A DNA stretch of 64,000 bases. It comes from Eumeta japonica (Eukaryota > Arthropoda > Insecta > Lepidoptera > Psychidae). Shown piece after piece: positions 47,601 through 56,700 of this stretch (position 1 is the stretch's first letter; each line of letters opens with the position of its first letter). The notes beneath the pieces are model-generated. The model was not told the origin of the DNA, searched no databases, and worked only from the letters and a program-made list of their open reading frames with translations. Location: contig BGZK01000006.1 of the NCBI GenBank assembly GCA_005406025.1, positions 992,001 to 1,056,000 of the forward strand, written 5' to 3'. Made by a program: the position numbers and the translations under genes.

Positions 47601-48978
47601 ACCGAGAAAACGAATGTCATGATGAGTCGATGCCATCATCTGACACATTAAATGTAAATTTCATTAGCCAGTTTCCTTAACTTATCCTATCTAAATGGAC
47701 AGACCACTCTGTATACCATTTTTACTATGGCGACTACATCTTCTTTCAGATCACATACTAATCTCACATTTATTTTCCCATATGTGAGTTTCTGCATGTT
47801 TACACACATTCTACGCTGAGACTGAATAATTAAGTTTCACTTTCGTGTTTCTTTTACCACACCCAGCTTTGTTATACCTAAACAAAAACGCGATTTAAAA
47901 ATAAAACAGGGCTCCTCGTCTTATATTGACATTTACACATTTATCTTAATCATCTTTATAGTTTTTCACGAAGGAAAACACACCCAAACAGAAAAACTAA
48001 TTAACTTTCTCATCCCCTATAAATGTATTTGATTCACTCACGATTTTGCTTCCTTTAAATGCATTTAGGTTAGCATTGATAATGGTTACTTGTACAGTTT
48101 ATTTTTTTACAAATTATGAAAAAAAAAATTAAGAATAGTTTGAACAATCATGGTTATGCTACATATCCCGATATGACACCTCTACCAGCGTTAAAGCAGT
48201 TAGCTTTATTCTGAAGCAGGCACCGGAGTCTCTTTTAGTCATTGCGGTACTTCTATCAGATAGATATGCATACCACTTATAAATAGTGGCTGCCATAGAC
48301 CATAGATTTCTAGTCTGTTATAAGCTTTTTTATAAATATACGAAAATATAAAACTATCTGGTCCTTGGGCATAAATATTTTTGTAATATATCGCAGAATA
48401 AGTACAATGTTTACACATAGCATCTCTTTTTTGTAATAGTGTTTTTATGTTCCAAATCTTACTTTAAATTTTATCGACCAAGTTTTCATAATATTCGTCA
48501 TCGACTATAGTAATATTACATACAATATACAAATAAGCAGTGCATACACAGATAACTGTACGATTAAAATAAATATTTTGTATCTAATTTTTATATATAT
48601 TTTAATGATTTTATTGTAATTTGTATTAGAGACGATTCACACTCACCATCTTGTTGGCTCTGAAATAAAAAAAAAAGTTCTAATAATAAAAATGTAACAA
48701 AAAATGGTTTTATAACATCCACATCTATATATAATATACTAAACAAGATTAAGTGAATGTTTTAATTTATCTTCTACAAGTTGGGTAACGTGTTGGGAAT
48801 TTGGAAATAGATAGCGATTTAAGATAATAACTCCCCCTATAATAATTTACATTTAAAGTAGAAAAAAGGAAGAGCTAGAAATATTGAAGAATCTCGAAAC
48901 TTATATTTGGTGAGTACTCACGCTGGCTACCAGCATGGCCACGACGAGCAGGACGCACAGTTGCCTCAGCATTGCCAT
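44650..48978 (-). CDS. Secreted glycine-rich peptide gene, copy B (5 exons, 68 residues)
   Basis: Exons on the minus strand: 48,922-48,978 (MAMLRQLCVLLVVAMLVAS, signal peptide); 48,647-48,659 (13 bases, SQQD); 46,508-46,555 (GGSTNGGASGAAGWG); 45,220-45,297 (SMGVGMSGGASGTASGSGSG and GSGAE); 44,650-44,660 (the last codons, RK, then TAA). Intron 1 is phase 0 and introns 2-4 are phase 1, as in copy A. All are GT-AG and all junctions are in frame. The signal exon differs from copy A by a single base in 57, yet the mature part shares only composition and the SQQ start. The mature peptide would be about 49 residues, Gly/Ser/Ala-rich and free of cysteine. A SINE sits in the last intron and a LINE tail in intron 2. 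Function unknown; transcript evidence would settle the exon set. Confidence 0.82.
44690..44880 (-). mobile_element. Lepidopteran SINE-like repeat
   Basis: Contains ATGTGGGTCACC, AGGCGATCACAGCCGCCC, CATGGACACTCACAACC and GTTGCCCGCCTTTTAGGAAG. This is the same dispersed family as at 11.5 and 29.3 kb, in better condition. It lies in intron 4 of copy B, only about 30 bases from the last exon. Confidence 0.75.
45390..46020 (-). repeat. Dispersed repeat, copy 2 (inverted relative to copies 1 and 3)
   Basis: On the minus strand it carries TTTGAGTTCGAAAGTAGCAA, TTTTTGAGCTCGAAAA and GGCCTGTAGGGTCAACCGTT, matching 61,700-61,790 and 41,750-41,810. It lies in intron 3 of copy B. Confidence 0.65.
46670..46960 (-). 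mobile_element. LINE 3'-end fragment in intron 2 of copy B
   Basis: ATTTTATAGGGTATAAAATG and the following sequence resemble the 3' end of the jockey/CR1-type LINE at 24,735 (ATTTTATAGGTAATGAAATT). The short coding tail is too decayed to translate cleanly. Confidence 0.55.
46961..48646. other. Intron 2 of copy B, remainder
   Basis: AT-rich, 1.7 kb. I searched both strands by eye for further glycine exons with phase-1 ends and found none. Confidence 0.45.
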
Positions 48979-49047
48979 TTTGGAGTACAAACACCGTCAC
49001 TGAGATGCGATTGTATAGAATTGATAGAGGATAACGTTTCCCGTTCC

Positions 49048-49055
49048 TATTTATA
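49048..49055 (-). promoter_or_regulatory. TATA box of glycine-rich gene copy B
   Basis: TATAAATA on the minus strand, at the same distance from the ATG as in copy A. The leader words AAACGTTATCCTCTATCAAT and GACGGTGTTTGTACTCCAAA are shared with copy A. Confidence 0.75.
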
Positions 49056-49297
49056 CATTCGAGATTCATTATTTCTCCATCTCCATTAAGTACAGAACAG
49101 TTAATTTGCACCATTTTCGTGATTGCAGAGGTTTATTGAAGGCATAACACGAAAATGACGCGCGTGTGAAGGCTGTAACGTTTATTTGCGCATCGAACAT
49201 TATTGTCTGTGTTGATTCCGTTCGGGAGACTTTTTTTGATCATCACAATTGTGTAGATGAATTTACACATAGCGGATGTAAATAAAAAAAAACTAAC

Positions 49298-49580
49298 CTG
49301 TCTAGAGTTCCGTATGATACAAATGAAGCTAAATTCGCGACTGTATAAGTTTTAATTAAATCTATACCATACAACCTTGCTGGATTCAAACGATCTGCAA
49401 GCAACCGATTAAAGCCATTGTTTTCCAAAGCCTTCAGATTGTTCTCCAACTCACCAGAAATTCCGACAACGTAAGTGGCAGAATTGTAAGCTGCTTTATC
49501 ATGTAACAAAAAAAAAGTACTGGACAGATTTCTATATAACGTTAGAATCTTCAAAAGTTCTATTGGTATTTCATCATCAA
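49298..49580 (-). other. Unidentified coding-like open frame with a splice donor
   Basis: The minus-strand frame of about 95 residues has ordinary protein composition: LLKILTLYRNLSSTFFLLHD, ATYVVGISGELENNLKALEN, FNRLLADRLNPARLYGIDLI. It ends at TLDR exactly before CAG|GTTAGT, a good splice donor. It is bounded upstream by a stop near 49,585. It lies between copy B's promoter and the last P450 exon. It could be an exon of an unrecognised gene or a captured gene fragment; no partner exons were found. I do not recognise the family. Confidence 0.4.
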
Positions 49581-49619
49581 TTCGACTTCGTTACATACAT
49601 TTGGACGAATACAAGCTGT

Positions 49620-49668
49620 TTAACGTCATCAAACAGTGCCGTTTGACGTCATCAAACAGTGCTGTTCG
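49620..49668 (+). repeat. Tandem pair of a ~22-base unit containing a CRE-like palindrome
   Basis: GTTTAACGTCATCAAACAGTGC followed directly by GTTTGACGTCATCAAACAGTGC. The second copy contains TGACGTCA. It lies about 600 bases upstream of copy B. Confidence 0.6.
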
Positions 49669-50747
49669 AGACCAAGGGCACAGGTTGCTATAGAAAATAA
49701 GGAACACGCCGATGTATCTTTGTAATATTTGAAAAGTTTAAGAGTTGCACGTCATGAAATGATGCTCTTCGAAAGTAAATTCATAAGTGACTACAAAATT
49801 ACCCTAACTGCCATACATGTATATCACATTTCAGGAATTTCGTCGATTTCTCATGAATCCTATCATCACATTTCACTTCTGATGAAAATGGGACCAACGT
49901 AGGAAAATAATCATTCAAAAAAAGAAACGAAATCGGTCATTGGATGACATAGTTCTGAGATAAGAAAATTAAAATAATATAGTCGAAAGGGAGCTTCTCC
50001 TTTTTAGAATTCGATTAATGGTTCATTAATATTTTTAAAATGGGTATTAAATGAAATATTTTTTGAACAAGTTATTTGAGAAAAAAAAACGAAATTAATT
50101 GATTTGGTCTTACAATATTTGATGAAAATCAATTCGACGAAGCTGGTTGGTTTTCAATTAGAATGATCAATTTTTCGTTTTGTTTTTTAATAACAACTTT
50201 TTGTATAACAAAACGGCTTAATCATTAAAGAAACTTAATAAATTATTACGTCACACGTGGACTTGGATATCGTTTGCTTTAAAACTTATTGAATCGTTTA
50301 AGAATTTATATCTATAAGTATAAGCTGTTAAATTCTGCAACTGTGTGTTATTTACATCATACATTTGTGGGACACAAATGTATGATGTAAATAACAAATG
50401 TCGTATTTGATTGTGGATAACACTTTGGAATAAGAGTTTGTCTCGAATTATACTCCGAATTTAGACATAATCATATAATTGCGGACAATCTCAGGCCTTG
50501 GCCAACATGTTTTAGTTTAAGGCATATCAATAGCCAATTCGTAGGTGATAGTCAGTAATAGCCAACTATACAGCGCAAAAACAAATGTTACATTTGGAAC
50601 TTGTGAAGAAGTTGATAGAATAGGACTATAATATTATTGAGATTGAAAGGATATTTAAACTGGGAAAGAAAATGTACCATCAAAACGAAAATCAATTCCG
50701 ATAACCGTATAATTTCCTTACACCTTATAACGTAACTTAGCGTAATT
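49669..50747. other. AT-rich intergenic region between copy B and the P450 gene
   Basis: Degenerate sequence with a perfect hairpin at 50,347-50,395. No polyadenylation signal of the canonical form was found directly after the P450 stop. No other gene seen. Confidence 0.45.
50347..50395. repeat. Perfect hairpin, 23-bp arms and 3-base loop
   Basis: Bases 50,347-50,369 are the exact reverse complement of 50,373-50,395; the loop is GGA. It is downstream of the P450 gene and upstream of copy B. A very recent origin by template switching, or a short foldback element, fits best. Confidence 0.9.
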
Positions 50748-53700
50748 CTATTTCGACACATTTTGGAGACGAGGACGGACACGCAAATTGTAGCCTTTCG
50801 CGAATTTGACAGAAATGGCGACGTGCAACTCCAAGTCCCTGATGTTCCCCTCAGCTTCCAAGACCAATCGCCGCAGTACCCAAACCACTAGGGTCTTTAT
50901 AAGACTCACAGCGTAGACACGACCTGAATAAAAATAACAATAAAAAAGTGTTAAAAAACTTCCTTGTGGTATTGTGACAGATGTGGAAAATCTTTAAAGA
51001 TGTCTTTGCTCATTAATAAACTCTGATAAAAAAATTAATTAAAAAGAGATTGGAAAATAAAATATAAGCCGTGAGGCCACAAGCGTGATTTGTTTGAGTT
51101 CTAACTTAAAATAAACTTTTTATGAACGATGGCGTAGCGTAGTCGTGTGCAGTGGACGGCTGTTAGTGATCTTTCTCGGTCATCCAGTCGCAAATTTGCA
51201 CTAAACGATTTAGCTTATTGTTTATTTTTTTTACATTTTAAACAACGTTTGTTTGTGAAGGTATAATGTGTGCGCGGGATTGTCAGAACGATAATAAGTT
51301 TTATTTGTTTTAGATTATTTATTCTAGTGTAATATTCTTTTAGCTACACCCGGCCTAAATAAAACGATTACACCAATTTTATAAATAATACATGATTATA
51401 TCCATACTGTATACGTACGTGTATTAAAATGTCAGTTTAACTAAATATCAGCAGCTATCCAAAATTCTGACTTACCAGCATATGGAAAAAAATTAATAAT
51501 ATATTAAGGCATTGAAAATAATTTGTACATAAATTGAGATTATAACCTATTAGGTACCTAAACAATCCATAGGACCGAGGCTGTAGGGTATAAAGGTGTT
51601 GGGGTCCCGCTGTCTTACATTTTCAGGACTAAACCTTCCAGGATCAGCCTCATCCGGGTCTTCCCACAAGCGCGGATCACGATGCAAACCGTGCAGTGGT
51701 ATCGTTACCGTTGTACCTGCACTTAGTACGTATTCGCCTAAAAATAATACCAATCCAAGGTAACAGGGTATTAGCATATTGTACAAATAGTGTATAATTT
51801 ATAACAAAACTAAGGTAACACTGAAATTATTTCTCTGGCCCAAAGCGCAATACGGTGGCAAAGCAATGAAAGCGCATACAATTGAAATAATAATGAATTA
51901 AAAATGAAAATACATTTAATGTTTAGCAAATATCTTCACATAAAAAATTAATATCAAATAAGTTATGCAATTATTTGAGATTATTATTTTTTTTAATTAT
52001 CATTTAGAATCATTTGGAAGGTTTTTAGAATCTCACCATTTTTTATAGCGATCTCATCTTCAACTGTACGCTGTATGAGGGCTGCTATGGGTAAGTACCT
52101 TAATACCTCTTTATAGACCATGTCCAAATAGAGTAGCTTTTTCAAATCCTCTTCATGGACATAACTATCACCGGGCCCCAACACCGCCACTATTTCGTTA
52201 TAAACTTTATCCTGAAACATAAGTTCGTAGTTTGACTTTATAACGTCTTTTCATTTCTTCAAACTTTTTGTGTTACATAATACTGTCAGATTTCAATCGC
52301 TAATTACTCCGAGACTACTAACAGTATAAATGCTCGCCTGTGGCATGCAACCCACCGCTTGCTCTCACACCGCTGAATTTGTTCTTACACTACGAATCTC
52401 TGTCTAAAGAATTGAATATTGATTCGAGAGGATTGACAGATATTGAACACCCAAGCAAGTGATAATTTTACAATTAACTAGATACAGTTTCCATGTATAT
52501 TTCATGTCAATAAGCGCATCTTCGGGAAAATGGCGACAGTCACGTCCACCAGTATGTCAGGAGTATTAAAACTACCAATTCCGCCAAGCCCTACCACCAT
52601 CAGTCACAGACAGCCACTAATAGACATAACTGGCGATTATCGAAGAACAACTGATGATTGTGATTTGATGAATCAAATCACAGCCAAAATCTTCACAGGC
52701 AATCGTCCAATTACGCCGATATATAAATAACATTAATTATTATCAATATAATGATATTATACATTATATCTCCATCATTATTTTTTTTATACCTTATATT
52801 TCCCAAAATTATTGTAACTTATTCCAATATCGTAAACTGCGTTTGAGGTGCAAACACATGTTAAATGCAAATAAATTTGAACCCTTACTAATGCGTACGT
52901 TTTATGAAATACTGTAACATTAATTTATTCATGTCAAGTCATAATTCTTAATCAATTCAATGTATAATCACTCAATTATTATACTTTGTTTTTGGTTTTA
53001 CTTAATATCTTTGGTAATTTGGGAAACGAACGTAATAATAGATATTTACTGAGGATTTGACAAATTTTAATATATAGTATTATAATATTTACTTAATATC
53101 AAAAACAACATTTCTATAATAACGGTTTTTAATTTAACCTTATATAAATGTAAAATAATTGTTAAACATATGAATACTTCGTACAAAATACGTGTCACAA
53201 AACTCTTTTGAATTCCTTCTCAGCATTATTTTAATATATAATTTATTAATTAAGCCTTGTGTAAAGTTAGTAACAAAAGTAAAAATATAATACGTGAAGG
53301 CTTTAATATTTTACTAGATACCACTAATCACGGTTGAAGGATTTCAGAATTTTTGGACTTAGAATCTGTCTAATCACATTTTAATTCTCATTTTAATACC
53401 TACAAGAATGACTACTACCAGTAAAATTGAACACTTACACAAATATAAATTCATAAGATAAAACTATTATTCATAATTTAAAATCGAACCACATTGGTCA
53501 ATTTGCATCTTTTCGAATATCGCTTAACGAAATATTAAAACAGACGAATTTGTGTATCGGTGAAAGAGAAACGGCAACCTAATAAAAATTAGAAAGAATA
53601 TCATACAAAACATCCTGGAATTTCAGTGCTGTGATGATTCCAATAAACTATATTATTTATTGTTTCATATAATAAAAACAGTTTATGATACTGTACTTGA

Positions 53701-56700
53701 AGCTAGAGATGTTAAAGTAAATGAGTCATTATTAGTTATTGATTGAGCAACAGTGGGAATCAATAGAAGTAGAATACAATCGTATGAGCTTTTTGACGAA
53801 ATGGCTTATACAAATGTAAACTGTGTACAATATTATTCTAAAAAAAATAAGCTTACTTACATCGCAGCTAAAACCAAGGACTTTGATAATAAAATAATAA
53901 ACCGGCCAACAGCATGTAGGACCATACTGTATAGGGTTTTGTAGCCGTTACTACAAAGGACTGCACTATCGACGAAAAAACCTATGTTGTTACACTTTTT
54001 TCATGTTTCCTTCACAAGAAGTAGGTATAAGCACTTTGGTCGTCTATAGCTATGCTTTTTCTAGAATGTTTTTCTATGACTGTTGCCATTTAAGCCAACA
54101 AAAAAATTAAAACAGACTGCGATTAACCTTTCACAATGATTCTCCATCTCTTGCCACTGTTTATAGGCGATTTAACGAACTCTGTTAGTTAAACCAGCAA
54201 AACTATAATGATTCCGTTTTTGCCATTTTGACTCGGAACCTAAATTAGCAAGAATCTCATGAAAACGACTTGGAATGTCATTAAAAATGGGACTGGAAGA
54301 ATGAAGGACCGAATTATAAACTTTCAATTTAAATTAGATGACAAAACCTTAAATAGGAACACAGAGGTTACCAAGTTCTTTGAAAAGTTCTTCGTTGAAA
54401 TTCCTGTTTCAACCACCGAGTCTCTTAACTCATCTCCCGCTCTTGCCAAATCACTGCATTCCGGATTGTACTATTAATTTAAAATTTAAATATGTAAGCT
54501 CAAAAGAGATTATCGAATCACTTAGATCTTTATACATAAAAAAGACCGCTGACCTTAACAATCTTTCTGTTATGATTGTGTATCTCATCACAGATTACAT
54601 TTGGTTACATTTGACGTTTATCCTTTAACAAGCTAAAACTGTGTTTACCGACTTAACGAAACAAAATAAACCATTTTTATTTATTTAAAAGCTGTAAACA
54701 AGTTTAGGCCTACTACCGATGCAAAATTTTTGAAAAACAGGTCTCGAATCAATTTCATTCAATTTTTATAACAATAAATGGAGGTCTAATAACTAATTCG
54801 CTTGTACTCGAAGTCGTCTAATAATCGCTGCTGGTGTTGAGCTTGTGTTACATATTTTTGGAGTCTGGGAGAATCCACGAGATGTAATTGGTGTATTATA
54901 CAATTTTCGCAAGGCATTCGATTGTGTTTATTATAAAATTCTGATCGGGAAAATACGTCACTATGGATTAACAGGCCGGATCTACTCTTGGACCCTAAAC
55001 TATACACTAAACCTTCCAAAATCGTATTTGAGCAAAAAAATTCAAAGTGTTGGCGTCAATGGCATGAGATGCAATGACGTATTTCAAGTGAGTGTTACGA
55101 ATGTAATGAATTGTATTTAAATTCAATTTTTATATTCATATTATAAATAAATTCTGCTATGTATAACTCACCTGCCAGACGGGTAAATGAGCTAGGAACA
55201 GTAGGACACCGGATGCAATTTTAGCAGAAGCTTCTTGGCTCTGCAAGGAAGAAAAGGCAATATTTTAGCTGATCCCCAAGTATCTGATTTTAAAATTTAT
55301 CGCTATTTCCTTTAAAAAATAGTCTTCTTCCATCGAGGTATAAATTAGTGAAATGAAGTCTTCACTCAGAATATTTTCAAGCAAAATATTCTTTCAATAG
55401 TCATTTCGACAATGGAGGTAAAAAATGCAGCACTAGAACTTATATGTGTCACGAATTAAAGGATATCTATTGTTTTCGATATCCTTTAAATCGTAACATC
55501 TTTTAGTCAGATTAAAGTGTTACGGATAAAAGAAACCACTTACGGTTGTGAATAGACCAAATGTTTCCAAAACGATTTCTTGAGGTGACAGCTCTCCACA
55601 CAGAATGTATCTATCTACTACATTCATTATTTTTTCGTCGTTTTCTTTCAAATTCCTTACACCTTCATTATTTAAAGCTATTCTTCGTTTTTCTACTATG
55701 TGAGAACACATCTCTGTTAAGGTTTTAATATAATAATCCTCTTTCTTCTTCTCACCAAGCAACCAATATAAAATCGATATTTGTAACCACCATTTGATCA
55801 TTTTCGTAAATATATGATTATACATTCTGAAAAGTTTACAACAAATATAAAAAATACACTTTTATGAAAAACACATATGTTTTTAATGGAGTCATATGCC
55901 AGGAATCCAATACAAAACTTAGTATGTAAACTTAGTATGCTAAAGTTAATTAAAATCAGTTTAATTATTGTGGATCTATGAAAAACATGCAAACAAACAA
56001 ACAGACAAAAAGTAGCATAAGTTCGTTGGTGTTAAACTATTTCCATGCAAAATATCATCAAAATCGGTATAGTGGTTTAGGCGTGAAAACGTAACAGACA
56101 AACACAATCATTTCGACATTTATGATATTGTATGGATTTACACGAGAATCACATGAATGCTGAAAATTTTAGACCATCTGTAATTGCATCCATGTTAGAT
56201 GCAATTGCAGATGGCAATTGCATTCAATACGAGTTACCACTCATTTTTAATTAACTTTTTCACTCATGGGTTCACCCGGATGGATAAAGAATATGTTATT
56301 TTATCTTTTATTTTGAAGGATTTTACTGTGAATGCTAAAGTCGTTCCCGCTTTCAAATCTAATCCCGATATTGTTTTTGATTTCGATTTTGGTTATGCTC
56401 TCGATTATAGTTTCTGTTCCACACCCAGTCTATTTCAATCTCACGCCTGTTCTCGTTTTCTCCCCTTTTTCAATCAAGCGTACGCGGTGTGATCAGAGAG
56501 TAGAATGAATGTTTTTGGTTTTTTATTTCTTTTGAATTTTGTTGCCCGGTCTTATTTTACTGTCTATAGGTTTTCGACGCCAGCAATTATTATTTGTCTA
56601 GTAATTTCTCAGGCTATATATTTAAATGAAGATAAGTTTTCTCTCACATAAATCGCAATTAAAATCCATTCAATGATGTATACAAGCAGATAAAAAAATT

